In this document: piece after piece, positions 35,749 through 43,800 of the stretch
Layout: each line of letters starts with the position of its first letter
Numbering within the stretch: the stretch's first letter is position 1
Origin: Fructilactobacillus cliffordii
GTDB lineage: Bacteria > Bacillota > Bacilli > Lactobacillales > Lactobacillaceae
DNA length: 64,000 nucleotides
Assembly (NCBI RefSeq): GCF_024029355.1
Contig: NZ_CP097117.1
Span: 248,001-312,000, forward strand
Direction of reading: 5' to 3'
The notes under the pieces: generated by a model
Told to the model about the DNA's origin: nothing
The model's input: only the letters and a program-made list of their open reading frames with translations
The model's database searches: none
Position numbers and translations under genes: made by a program

Positions 35749-37440
35749 TTACATCTCATCAGGAGCTTGAACCCCTAATAACCGTAGCGATTCTTTTAGA
35801 ATGATGGAAACACTCTTAACCAGTGCTAAACGGGCATCAAGTTGTTCATCATCCGTCAAAATTTTCGTATGAGCGTAGTACTTATTGAATGCCTTCGCTA
35901 ACCGTAAGGAATATTTAGCAATCACAGATGGTTCAAATTCAGCGTTGGCTTTTTTAACCACGGCTGGAAATGATTGTAATAATTTCACGATTTCCCAAGC
36001 TTCGTCACCGGTTAATTGATGATTACCGGCTTGATAATCCCGTTTGCCAGCCTTAGCCAGAACACTTTCTGCCCGAGCATGAGCGTATTGAACGTAAGGA
36101 CCAGTTTCTCCCTCAAACTTAAGTTGATCCTGGAGGTTAAAGTCGATACTATCAATCCGAGAATTCTTCAGGTCACCAAAAATTACAGCGCCCACCCCCA
36201 CTTCTTCAGCAACCTGTTGCTGATTAGGTAAAGTGGGATTCTTTTCCTTAATTTGTTGGGCGGCCATTTTAACGGATTCATCCAAAACTTCGTTTAACAA
36301 CACGATGTTTCCGTGTCGCGTGGACAACTTCTTTCCGTTCACGGTAATCAATCCAAACGGAACGTGATGCAATCCAGCTGCAGATTGTAGACCCATCTTC
36401 TGTAAAACGGCTTTTAATTGTTTAAAGTAGTAGGTTTGTTCTGAACCCACAACGTACAGGTTCATCACCGGGTGGTAAGTTTCATCCCGATAAATGGCCG
36501 TTGCAATGTCCCGGGTAACGTACAAAGAGGCCCCATCCGTTTTCAAAATCAAGGCTGGATTTAAGTCCTGATCACTAAGATCAACCACTGAAGCTCCTTG
36601 TGATTTTTCGAGTAAGCCATCCTTTTTCAGAGTATCAACCACGTCTTGCAGCTTATCGTTGTAGAACGATTCTCCGTTGTAGGTGTCAAAATCAACGCCC
36701 AGCTTTTTGTAAGTTTGGTTAAAGGCCTTTAAGGAAACGTCGCGGAACCACTTCCACAACTTAACGGCTTCTGGATCCCCATCTTCTAACTTTTTGAACC
36801 ATTCTCGCGCTTCTTCATCTAAAGCAGGGTCTTGCTCATCACGCTGGTGAAATTCAACGTAGTATTTCACCAAGTAGTGGATGGGATCACGTTTAACGTC
36901 TTCTTCATTTCCCCACTTCAGGTACGCCGTAATTAACTTTCCAAATTGGGTTCCCCAATCACCTAAGTGGTTGTCTTTAATGGGACGGTAACCATTTTTA
37001 GTTAAAATTTTGGCAATTGAATTCCCAATCACCGTGGATCGCAAGTGACCCATGGACATGGGTTTAGCAATATTTGGAGATGACATGTCAATCGTAACCA
37101 CGCCGTTATCACCATCGTGGTTGTCTCCGTAATGATCCTTCTCCGTTAAAACGGTTTCTAGCACCTGTGAACTAACTTGTCCCTGATTTAAGAAAAAGTT
37201 CACGTAAGGGCCGACTGCTTTAACTTGCGCAAAGGCATCCGTATTAATCTCACTGGCAATTTGTTCTGCAATTATCTTTGGATTTTGGTGCATGGCCTTT
37301 GCCAACATAAAAGCAGGAAAGGCTAAATCCCCATTTTGCGCCGTTTTCGGCGTTTCAATTTTTGCATAAATATCACTGGAACTAACTTGGTTGTCAACTG
37401 CATCAGCCACAACATCAGCTACTAGTTGTTTGTAATCCAT
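35749..37440 (-). CDS. argS: Arginyl-tRNA synthetase
   Basis: 563 residues, class I synthetase. HIGH-type motif MGHLRST (about residue 129), KMSK-type LSTRHGN (about 350), and the C-terminal anticodon-binding DALR domain ending LLGVQAPDEM, plus an N-terminal Add-1 domain. Controlled by a T-box leader. A tRNA-Gly gene lies directly upstream of the leader on the same strand. Confidence 0.96.
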   Translation of the reverse strand: MDYKQLVADVVADAVDNQVSSSDIYAKIETPKTAQNGDLAFPAFMLAKAMHQNPKIIAEQIASEINTDAFAQVKAVGPYVNFFLNQGQVSSQVLETVLTEKDHYGDNHDGDNGVVTIDMSSPNIAKPMSMGHLRSTVIGNSIAKILTKNGYRPIKDNHLGDWGTQFGKLITAYLKWGNEEDVKRDPIHYLVKYYVEFHQRDEQDPALDEEAREWFKKLEDGDPEAVKLWKWFRDVSLKAFNQTYKKLGVDFDTYNGESFYNDKLQDVVDTLKKDGLLEKSQGASVVDLSDQDLNPALILKTDGASLYVTRDIATAIYRDETYHPVMNLYVVGSEQTYYFKQLKAVLQKMGLQSAAGLHHVPFGLITVNGKKLSTRHGNIVLLNEVLDESVKMAAQQIKEKNPTLPNQQQVAEEVGVGAVIFGDLKNSRIDSIDFNLQDQLKFEGETGPYVQYAHARAESVLAKAGKRDYQAGNHQLTGDEAWEIVKLLQSFPAVVKKANAEFEPSVIAKYSLRLAKAFNKYYAHTKILTDDEQLDARLALVKSVSIILKESLRLLGVQAPDEM

Positions 37441-37646
37441 TTTCTTTTCACTCCTTAAAATAAAAAAACTCCTACATTAAATCGATAATGTAAGAGACGA
37501 GAAGCCCGCGGTACCACTCTATTTGGTTATAACCCACTCAATTATTCATTTAATCCCTAAAAAGCACGCCTTCATCATCTCAACCTAACCTAGCTTACAC
37601 CATCCTAGGATCGCTCAATAAGTTTTAAAGTTACTACTCTTTTATC
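37441..37646 (-). promoter_or_regulatory. T-box riboswitch leader of argS
   Basis: T-box sequence AGAGTGGTACCGCGGG at 37505-37520, followed by a terminator CTCTTACATTA / TAATGTAGGAG with seven T (37462-37496). A CGT triplet at 37566-37568, in the 3' half of the long Stem I region, is a candidate arginine specifier. Confidence 0.92.
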
Positions 37647-37659
37647 AGTGGAATTATAA

Positions 37660-37730
37660 AGCGGGTGACGGGAATCGAACCCGCGACGCAAGCTTGGGAA
37701 GCTTGAATTTTACCACTAAACTACACCCGC
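37660..37730 (-). tRNA. tRNA-Gly (anticodon CCC)
   Basis: Cloverleaf with 7-bp acceptor GCGGGTG / CACCCGC, anticodon stem CAAGC / GCTTG around loop TTCCCAA giving anticodon CCC, T loop TTCGATT and discriminator T. CCA is not encoded. Its anticodon reads only GGG codons. Located immediately upstream of the argS T-box leader. Confidence 0.95.
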
Positions 37731-37742
37731 GATACAAATAAG

Positions 37743-37771
37743 ATTATAACACGTCTTTAGTTCCATGTCAT
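37743..37771 (-). promoter_or_regulatory. Promoter of tRNA-Gly (and probably argS)
   Basis: Minus strand ATGACA, 17 bases, TATAAT, with an extended TG before the -10. A second TATAAT (37653-37658) lies just after the tRNA 3' end but has no good -35. Confidence 0.82.
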
Positions 37772-37820
37772 TCCCAATCTTTGAGTGTGATAGAATTAAG
37801 ATAATTTGGAGGTTAATGCA

Positions 37821-38156
37821 ATGTTAGTTCCCGTAATTCTGTGCGCCTGGCTGCTCTTGCTAGCTTCAACCTGCTGGGGAATTTTCCTCCATCAGGATAA
37901 ACAAGTGGTCAAGGCGCTTATCATTAGTCGTGGTTTATACATCATTATTTTAATTCTTGAGGTGGTCTTAGTGTTACACCACTTTAACCAACAACCGTGG
38001 TTAGCTGGCGCCAATTTTGTCGCCAGTGTGGTCGCCGCCTCGCTGATCGACATCACCTTTCAACGTAAATTCCTAGGTTTGCTTACCAGAGCCATTGCCA
38101 TTACGACTATCATCAGTATCATTGTCGCAATGGGATTAGCCCTGGGTTTACTCTAA
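37821..38156 (+). CDS. Small four-helix membrane protein (possibly DUF1516/YisL)
   Basis: 111 residues from the ATG at 37821, with GGAGG eight bases upstream. Four hydrophobic segments fill nearly the whole protein. Size and helix layout resemble the DUF1516 (YisL) family, but the sequence match is weak by eye and the function is unknown. An extended -10 TGATAGAAT lies upstream. It is divergent from tRNA-Gly and ends in a bidirectional terminator shared with racD. Confidence 0.8.
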   Translation: MLVPVILCAWLLLLASTCWGIFLHQDKQVVKALIISRGLYIIILILEVVLVLHHFNQQPWLAGANFVASVVAASLIDITFQRKFLGLLTRAIAITTIISIIVAMGLALGLL

Positions 38157-38190
38157 AAAAACTGCAATCGATTCGATTGCAGTTTTTTTA
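38155..38190. terminator. Bidirectional terminator
   Basis: ACTGCAATCG-ATT-CGATTGCAGT stem with A-run before and T-run after, between the small membrane protein gene and racD. Confidence 0.94.
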
Positions 38191-38191
38191 A

Positions 38192-38911
38192 TTAATTATT
38201 TTGTTGGCGAGCGTCTAGGGCTAACCTAATCGATTCGTCGACTAGTTCCCCTTGGGCATCAATTACCGGAAAATCAGCATGACCCGCTCGTTCTTCGGCC
38301 ACTGAAATTTCGGTACAACCTAAAATGACGACATCACAATTCAAGTCCTCTACCATTTGTTGCAAAATGTGATGGTACAAGTCAGCATCCACCCAATTTT
38401 GTGCCTTAACGTCATCATAAATCAGCGTCATAGTTTCCTGGGCAATTTCAGGTGTAGGCATCACAAACTGATAACCGGCAGCTTGAATTGGAACTTCATA
38501 AACCCGATCTTTGAGCGTTCCATCGGTAGCAATCAGTCCCACACGTTTTGCGTTGGGAAATTTTCGCGCTACAGCTGCAATCGCCAAATTAGGCATGTGT
38601 AAGATTGGAATCTCCGTTAAATCTTGCAATTGATTATAAAAATAATGTGCTGTGTTACACGGTAATGCAAAAAATTGGGGGCCTAACTGACTTTGTTGCT
38701 GCACGTCTTCTGCTAGGGGAATCAATGGATTAGGCTGATGTTTGGGATCAACAATGTAATCAGTTCGGTCGGGAACCGTCGCATGGTTCACCAAGATGTA
38801 ATTCAAATAATCTTGATCGCGATGCGCTGGCGTCCGTTCATTCAATAAATGAATGTAGGCTTCCGTTGCTTCCGTACCCATCCCACCTAAAATCGTAAAA
38901 AAGTCTTTCAT
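38192..38911 (-). CDS. racD: Aspartate racemase (Asp/Glu racemase family)
   Basis: 239 residues, cofactor-independent two-cysteine racemase. GGMGTEATEAY lies at the N-terminus; catalytic Cys are in PCNTAH (about residue 84) and GCTEIS (about residue 198). Interconverts L- and D-aspartate. It lies six bases after the D-aspartate ligase gene, as in Enterococcus faecium, so its role is most likely to supply D-Asp for the peptidoglycan cross-bridge. Confidence 0.9.
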   Translation of the reverse strand: MKDFFTILGGMGTEATEAYIHLLNERTPAHRDQDYLNYILVNHATVPDRTDYIVDPKHQPNPLIPLAEDVQQQSQLGPQFFALPCNTAHYFYNQLQDLTEIPILHMPNLAIAAVARKFPNAKRVGLIATDGTLKDRVYEVPIQAAGYQFVMPTPEIAQETMTLIYDDVKAQNWVDADLYHHILQQMVEDLNCDVVILGCTEISVAEERAGHADFPVIDAQGELVDESIRLALDARQQNN

Positions 38912-38917
38912 CTTTCC

Positions 38918-40171
38918 TCATCCTTTTTCTAAATGGAAGTACTTCGCAAAATTTTGCGCGTACTTATGATCCATCCATTTCCAGAGCAACCAACGCATCG
39001 GGTTCTCGTCCTTATTGTACCAGAACGTATTTCCGTATTGGCCCTGCTGGATTAATTCGACCGCTAAATCTTTTTCGTGGTTATTAAGAGCGTACTCTTC
39101 AAACGTTCGTTTGGAAACTCCTAACCAGAGCTTCCAGTTCTTGGGGTCTTGATTTCCTAACACGATGGGTCGATCTTTCAAACTGTCCGCAACATAATCT
39201 GCTACTAGATATTGCGCTAAGTTACAGCCGTTCAGAGTCACGTAAAAACTACTCCGACCCTGGCGCAGATTAATTTCAAACACCTTATATGTTTGGTCCC
39301 GTTCGTCCCATTTTAAGTCAAAATCAGCATAGCCCACGTAGTTAAGCTGCTCCAAAAATTGCTTGAGTTGTTGATAAATGGCCTCGTTATATTCCGGCAA
39401 AATGGCAACGTAATTACCAATTGCGCCAGGGGCTGGATCTTCCAGTAACGGATGGCCGAGGTTCATCATTTTGACGTGATGATATTGGTCAACATAGGCA
39501 TTGACCACTCGCATGCGACTGTCGTCTCCTGGAATAAAATCCTGCACAATCACATCGGATTTGTAACCATTGTCAAAAATTTTCCCAATTACCGACCGGT
39601 ATTCGGCCTCATCATGAATGATAAAGGCCTTTTTCCGTCCTTCAAACTGAATGTCAACCCATTCGACACTGTTAGCAGGTTTGACCGCCACTGGGTACCC
39701 AAATGGTTGATCAATCCGATTTTGTTGGTAGTCCGCGCGCGAAATAATTTTAGTGCCAGGATACGGTAAGTCGTACTTTTCACAGAGCTGATAGAAATTT
39801 TCCTTATCGTTTAACTGCTTCAACAATTGATAATCGACATATGGACACACAAATACATCCTCTAATTCGTCCTTATGCTTAGCAATTAACTCCGCATACC
39901 CATCGCTACAACCGATTAAGAGGACAGGTTCTGGATGATTAGCATACTCCTGCTTTAACTTCCGCATGGCATTAATCCAAGCCGGGTCCTCACTAAAACC
40001 GGGAATAAAGGTTAAATCCACAATTTTAGAATAGCGCGTCGGTGCTAATCTTTTTTGGGCAATGGCGCGAACCGGTTTTCCATTTAGTTCATAAAAAGAA
40101 CGCGCCATTCCATAAACGTTAAAATCACTCCCTAATAGGATCGGAGTAAAGTTTGGAACTGCATTTTTCAT
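38918..40171 (-). CDS. asl: D-aspartate ligase (ATP-grasp), peptidoglycan cross-bridge enzyme
   Basis: 417 residues. Closely resembles E. faecium Aslfm in block order: ILLGSDFNVYGMARSF, LAPTRYSKIVD, GCSDGYAELI, FEGRKKAFI, VQDFIPGDDSRMRV and FEINLRQGRSSFYVTLNG are recognisable along the ATP-grasp fold. Aslfm attaches the beta-carboxylate of D-Asp to the epsilon-amino group of L-Lys in UDP-MurNAc-pentapeptide. Lies between murE and racD with AAGAAGG before the ATG, so all three genes probably form one cell-wall operon. Confidence 0.93.
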   Translation of the reverse strand: MKNAVPNFTPILLGSDFNVYGMARSFYELNGKPVRAIAQKRLAPTRYSKIVDLTFIPGFSEDPAWINAMRKLKQEYANHPEPVLLIGCSDGYAELIAKHKDELEDVFVCPYVDYQLLKQLNDKENFYQLCEKYDLPYPGTKIISRADYQQNRIDQPFGYPVAVKPANSVEWVDIQFEGRKKAFIIHDEAEYRSVIGKIFDNGYKSDVIVQDFIPGDDSRMRVVNAYVDQYHHVKMMNLGHPLLEDPAPGAIGNYVAILPEYNEAIYQQLKQFLEQLNYVGYADFDLKWDERDQTYKVFEINLRQGRSSFYVTLNGCNLAQYLVADYVADSLKDRPIVLGNQDPKNWKLWLGVSKRTFEEYALNNHEKDLAVELIQQGQYGNTFWYNKDENPMRWLLWKWMDHKYAQNFAKYFHLEKG

Positions 40172-40222
40172 TTTCTGCCTTCTTTACTTAGATTTAGCCG
40201 GGATCAAATCCGTTCAGTTTAA

Positions 40223-41758
40223 TTACTGCAGCTGGTCTAAAAAGTTGCTGACGACCACTGAATCAGTGGGATAAGGAGTATCGACTCCTTGAATCTTTTG
40301 ATAAGGATCTTGTCCTTTCCCTAGAACCACGATTATATCACTAGGCGTACCCATTTGGATTGCTTTTTGAATCGCTTTTTCCCGATCCATTTCGTAATGG
40401 ACCTGCACCCGCTTGTGATCAATATGACGATCAATGGCTTTCGCAATCGCTACCGGATCTTCAAAGGCCGGGTCATCGGTAGTTAAAATTGCCACATCGG
40501 CTTCTTCACTCAGGGCTTTACCAAATCCTTCCCGCCGGTCAATCCCTTTATTACCAGGACTGCCAACCACGGCAATCGTTTTTCCTTTTGGCGACTGCGT
40601 CTTTAAAAATTGGAGCAAGGCCTTTGTACTAGCGTAATTATGCGCATAATCAACGTAAACCGTCCCGTGACCGCGACTCACGTAGCGTTCCATCCGACCC
40701 GGAATCTGGGTTTCCGCTAATCCGGTTAAAAGTTGTTCCCGCTGAAAGCCAGCCAAACCGGCGTTAATGATTGCATCCACCGCATTGGTTTCATTGTAAT
40801 CACCAGGAATCCCAATTCGATATTTACCGTCCAATTTTAGCGCCTGTGCCTTAGGCGTTAAGGCCCGAAGGTAAATCTCATTATCCGTTAGCGTATCGGC
40901 TTCGCTATCAAAGGTAAAGTCCAATTGAACGGGTAGTGACGTTTCGGTCCCATTGCGGGCATATAGGTAAATGTTTTCTGGATCAGTAGTGGTTTTAGCC
41001 GCAAAATAAACGTCTTGTAGCTGGTCAGTGGCAGCGTTAATCACCACTTGTTTGGAATTTACCAGTAACTGTTCCTTGCAGTGCAAGTAGTTCGCAAAGG
41101 TAGGATGTTCATTTTCCCCCACGTGATCCGGTGAAATATTTAAAAAGCTACCTACATCAAAGTGCAAATTAAATACCCGATTTTTCAAGTAAGCCTGCGA
41201 GGACACTTCCATTACCAAAAATTTCATTCCCTGGTCAACGGCCGTCCGCATGTTTTTAAACAAATCTAACGATTCTGGGGTAGTTAACGCCGACTTAAAC
41301 GTATCATTCGGCTCCGATCCTAGAATGGTGTTAACGGTTGAAAATAAAGCCGTCCGATTTTCAGTAGCTGCATTAATAGCTTCGCGTAAGAAATAAGCCG
41401 TGGTTGTTTTCCCTTTGGTTCCAGTAATTGCGAATATCATTAATTCATTTTGAGGAAAATCAAAGAAAGCGGCCGATAACAAAGCCATCGCTTTTTGTAC
41501 GTTGCTAACTACAAATTCAACTAAATTTTTCTCCGTTGGTTGATGTTCTTCTGCTACAAAACCTGTGGCGCCCTGTTGTTGAGCTTCAGTTAGATAAGCC
41601 GGCTGAAAATTACCCTTACAAAAAAAGAGTGTCCCCTTTGTAACCGCACGAGAATCATAGCTAACGTCCTGAAATATAATTTGCTGATCAGTAGCATTCG
41701 TTGATTTTAATAAATGATGTTCTTGTAATAACTTTATAATTTCTGCAACGCTCAACAT
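40223..41758 (-). CDS. murE: UDP-MurNAc-tripeptide synthetase MurE (L-lysine-adding type)
   Basis: 511 residues. ATP loop ITGTKGKTTT (residues 111-120), VDYAHN and the substrate motif TDDPAFEDP. L-Lys-specific MurE carries D(N/D)PA here, whereas meso-DAP enzymes have DNPR, so lysine is predicted at position three. This agrees with the following D-aspartate ligase, which acts on lysine. First gene of murE-asl-racD; a promoter is seen about 90 bases upstream. Confidence 0.93.
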   Translation of the reverse strand: MLSVAEIIKLLQEHHLLKSTNATDQQIIFQDVSYDSRAVTKGTLFFCKGNFQPAYLTEAQQQGATGFVAEEHQPTEKNLVEFVVSNVQKAMALLSAAFFDFPQNELMIFAITGTKGKTTTAYFLREAINAATENRTALFSTVNTILGSEPNDTFKSALTTPESLDLFKNMRTAVDQGMKFLVMEVSSQAYLKNRVFNLHFDVGSFLNISPDHVGENEHPTFANYLHCKEQLLVNSKQVVINAATDQLQDVYFAAKTTTDPENIYLYARNGTETSLPVQLDFTFDSEADTLTDNEIYLRALTPKAQALKLDGKYRIGIPGDYNETNAVDAIINAGLAGFQREQLLTGLAETQIPGRMERYVSRGHGTVYVDYAHNYASTKALLQFLKTQSPKGKTIAVVGSPGNKGIDRREGFGKALSEEADVAILTTDDPAFEDPVAIAKAIDRHIDHKRVQVHYEMDREKAIQKAIQMGTPSDIIVVLGKGQDPYQKIQGVDTPYPTDSVVVSNFLDQLQ

Positions 41759-41847
41759 CTCTTCGTTACCTCATTTTAGTTGGATTTGTAGTTTCATTAA
41801 AAATAATTTAAAATTCATCATCGGTATTTTGCTACCAAACCTTTTTA

Positions 41848-41876
41848 ATTCTAGCAAAAAAAGCACCAAGATACAA
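41848..41876 (-). promoter_or_regulatory. Promoter of murE-asl-racD
   Basis: Minus strand TTGTAT, 17 bases, TAGAAT with an extended TG. The -35 overlaps the end of the upstream terminator T-run. Confidence 0.75.
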
Positions 41877-41908
41877 AAAAGGAAAGTAGCCAAATCGACT
41901 ACTTTCCC
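41874..41908 (-). terminator. Terminator of the OhrR-like regulator gene
   Basis: Minus-strand GGAAAGTAG / CTACTTTCC stem followed by TTTTTTG. Confidence 0.9.
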
Positions 41909-41935
41909 AGGGTTTTAATTTTATTGGGGTCACTT

Positions 41936-42433
41936 CTAGTTAAACTGCTTCAGATCTAAATTATCTAATTTTTTCGAGATACTATAAAGACCTTCCATTG
42001 ATTCTTGAACGTCATCCTTGTCTAATCCAAGGACTTCAAATGCTTGGGCCACGTGATCACGAATTCTATCTTTCATTTCTTCTGCATAAGGCGTCAACGA
42101 AACATTTACCACCCGTTCGTCTTCAGTGGAGCGTGTCTTGGTAATCCACCCCTTTTTCCCAAGCCGTTTCAGTAAGGGGGTCAAAGTTCCGCTATCAAGG
42201 TCAATGCTTTGACCTAATTGATGAACCGTAATCGGAGAATATTCCCAGAGCACAATCATCACTAAGTACTGTGGATATGTAAGATCAAAGCTCTTCAAAA
42301 CTTCCTGATAAAAATGATTGAATTTTTTATTGGTACTATAAATCGCAAAACACAACTGGCTCTTTATATCTTCCAAATCTTCATTCGATAGATAAACGTT
42401 TTTGGTCGCTTTTTTCGCACTGTTTGCTGACAT
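41936..42433 (-). CDS. ohrR: MarR-family regulator of OhrR type (one-cysteine peroxide sensor)
   Basis: 165 residues from the ATG at 42433 (AAAGG seven bases upstream); an ATG ten codons earlier has GGAG only two bases away. The OhrR signature is intact: QLCFAIYS carries the N-terminal redox Cys, followed by Tyr residues in HFYQEV and TYPQYLV, then the winged helix with DSGTLTPLLKRL and STEDERVVNV. OhrR is inactivated by organic hydroperoxides and derepresses ohr. No ohr gene is in the window; a palindrome upstream suggests autoregulation. Confidence 0.87.
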   Translation of the reverse strand: MSANSAKKATKNVYLSNEDLEDIKSQLCFAIYSTNKKFNHFYQEVLKSFDLTYPQYLVMIVLWEYSPITVHQLGQSIDLDSGTLTPLLKRLGKKGWITKTRSTEDERVVNVSLTPYAEEMKDRIRDHVAQAFEVLGLDKDDVQESMEGLYSISKKLDNLDLKQFN

Positions 42434-42499
42434 TGTAATCCCTTTTCTTTCTAAATTTGTCATTACTCCTTAAGTTAACCCAGATTAAAACCCAATTTG

Positions 42500-42514
42500 T
42501 GAAGTCGAACTTCA
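42500..42514. promoter_or_regulatory. Candidate operator: perfect 15-base palindrome upstream of ohrR
   Basis: TGAAGT-CGA-ACTTCA, located between a TTGACT-17-TGTAGT promoter (minus strand) and the ohrR start codon. A second palindrome TGTTAACA follows at 42528-42535. MarR-family repressors often bind such sites in their own leader. Confidence 0.5.
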
Positions 42515-42633
42515 TCACTCCCATTGCTGTTAACAACTTGTGATAATTTCCTTTTATGTTACTACACATTCCGAAAAAAAAGAAGTCAATTTACTGTTTA
42601 TTTTCAATTTTTTCTGTGGTACAATCAATTTAT

Positions 42634-42718
42634 GCCCTGGTGGCGGAACTGGCAGACGCGCAGCGTTCAGGTCGCTGTTTGATTTAATCAAGTGTGAGTT
42701 CGAATCTCACCCAGGGCA
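42634..42718 (+). tRNA. tRNA-Leu (anticodon CAG)
   Basis: 85 bases with a long variable arm. Acceptor GCCCTGG / CCAGGGC, anticodon stem CAGCG / CGCTG around TTCAGGT giving CAG, T stem GTGAG / CTCAC, discriminator A. CCA is not encoded. An extended -10 TGGTACAAT lies about 13 bases upstream. Confidence 0.96.
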
Positions 42719-42726
42719 CTATATAT

Positions 42727-42758
42727 GGAATCGATGGATTTTACATCGATTCCTTTTT
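42727..42758 (+). terminator. Terminator of tRNA-Leu(CAG)
   Basis: GGAATCGATG / CATCGATTCC stem followed by TTTTT. Confidence 0.9.
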
Positions 42759-42767
42759 AGTTAGAAT
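42740..42767 (+). promoter_or_regulatory. Promoter of the crcB operon
   Basis: TTTACA, 16 bases, TAGAAT. The -35 lies in the loop of the preceding tRNA terminator. No fluoride riboswitch-like structure separates it from the first gene. Confidence 0.65.
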
Positions 42768-42800
42768 AAATAATAGCATTATTAAGCAAAGGAGTATGCC

Positions 42801-42947
42801 ATGAAATCAATCAAATACAAGAATACCCCCCTCCTCGTTGAATCTTTAATAGTCGGTGGGCTGGGAATTTGTTTACAAGTAGTAGCATTAGCCAGTTTAA
42901 CACACTGGTCTTTAACTACTAAGTCTAAATCAGAAAGGAAGAATTAA
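42801..42947 (+). CDS. Small single-pass membrane protein upstream of the CrcB pair
   Basis: 48 residues. GGAG lies six bases before the ATG. Begins MKSIKYKNTPLL, followed by one hydrophobic segment (about residues 12-33) and a basic C-terminus (KSKSERKN). The stop is three bases before crcB1, whose ribosome binding site lies inside this gene, so the two are translationally coupled. It shares the KY-x-TPLL-x-S motif and layout with the small gene at 44512. I do not recognise the family; an accessory or regulatory peptide of the channel is conceivable. Confidence 0.75.
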   Translation: MKSIKYKNTPLLVESLIVGGLGICLQVVALASLTHWSLTTKSKSERKN

Positions 42948-42950
42948 CCA

Positions 42951-43331
42951 ATGGAAACCATCTTAGTTTTCATCGGCGGAATTGTCGGTGGTGGCTTTCG
43001 GATTGGCTTAACTGACGCACTCCCGGATCTTGCTTTCCCTTACGTTACTTTATTGATTAACCTAAGTGGGGCTTTTCTGCTGCCGCTATGGAATAATTAC
43101 TGGGGATTTAAATTCCATTTTCGTCCTGCGGTTCGTAAAGCTGTTGGTGTCGGTGGCATTGGATCCTTTACCACTTTTTCTGGAATCACACTTGATGCCG
43201 GTCATCTCCTGCTTAGTCAACATTATGCTAGCTTAGCAATCTATCTTTTGATTACCATCATCGGTGGCGTAATCTGTGCCATTTTAGGGGATCAATATTC
43301 TAACTCCTTACGAGAAAGCGAGGCCATCTAA
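42951..43331 (+). CDS. crcB: Fluoride exporter CrcB/Fluc, subunit 1
   Basis: 126 residues, four transmembrane segments. Fluc marks: GGGFRIGL near residue 13, the pore Asn in LINLSGAF, and GSFTTFSG (about residue 70) with the central Na+ site/Phe box region. In species with two adjacent crcB genes the channel is an antiparallel heterodimer; the second gene follows after one base. It exports fluoride by channel-mediated diffusion. Confidence 0.94.
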   Translation: METILVFIGGIVGGGFRIGLTDALPDLAFPYVTLLINLSGAFLLPLWNNYWGFKFHFRPAVRKAVGVGGIGSFTTFSGITLDAGHLLLSQHYASLAIYLLITIIGGVICAILGDQYSNSLRESEAI

Positions 43332-43332
43332 C

Positions 43333-43677
43333 ATGTTTTTAACGCTGGTCTTAGGTAGCGGCATTGGTGCCGTCGGTCGTTCGACCATCACTAATATTAT
43401 GAAGACCAAACGACGGGGACTATGGGCCACTTTATTGGTCAATTTGCTCGGCTGTTTGATTGCAGGTTTACTCCTTGGTGTCAATTCTTCCAGTCTTATT
43501 GCTTCCTTATTAATTGGATTTATTGGTGGATTTACCACCTACTCCACCTTTAACGGCGAACTAGCTTCCTTCTTCTTTCAGCAGCAGTATCTTCGTTTGT
43601 GTACCTACCTACTGGTTAGTTACGGCGGTGGTTTACTAGCCTGCTATCTCGGTTATCAATTCATCCAAATCATTTAG
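43333..43677 (+). CDS. crcB: Fluoride exporter CrcB/Fluc, subunit 2
   Basis: 114 residues, four transmembrane segments, with GAVGRSTIT at the N-terminus, the pore Asn in LLVNLLGCLIAG and GGFTTYSTF. Partner of the preceding gene; together they should form the dual-topology pair. Ends at a terminator that begins within its stop codon. Confidence 0.94.
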   Translation: MFLTLVLGSGIGAVGRSTITNIMKTKRRGLWATLLVNLLGCLIAGLLLGVNSSSLIASLLIGFIGGFTTYSTFNGELASFFFQQQYLRLCTYLLVSYGGGLLACYLGYQFIQII

Positions 43678-43703
43678 TCTTACTTAATTAAGTGAGACTT
43701 TTT
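43676..43703 (+). terminator. Terminator of the crcB operon
   Basis: AGTCTTACTT-AATT-AAGTGAGACT stem (one GU pair) followed by TTTTTG. Confidence 0.85.
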
Positions 43704-43740
43704 GTTTACCTTCAAATAACTGTAAATTAAAAATAATCAA

Positions 43741-43768
43741 TTAATGAAGCAGCATTTAGGCTTATAAT
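43741..43768 (+). promoter_or_regulatory. Promoter of the TMEM175 gene
   Basis: TTAATG, 16 bases, TATAAT. A second -10-like TAGAAT overlaps the palindrome downstream. Confidence 0.55.
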
Positions 43769-43790
43769 TAATTTGAATAAGAGTGAATAA

Positions 43791-43800
43791 CTAACGTTAG
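43791..43800. promoter_or_regulatory. Palindrome upstream of the TMEM175 gene
   Basis: CTAACGTTAG, a perfect 10-base palindrome in the leader, about 25 bases after the -10. Followed by an imperfect repeat GAATTGC...GCATTC. Possible operator; unproven. Confidence 0.4.

Noticed and set aside
42720..42800. Fluoride riboswitch upstream of crcB
   Set aside because: The only structure is the tRNA-Leu terminator; the remaining leader is too short and lacks the motif.
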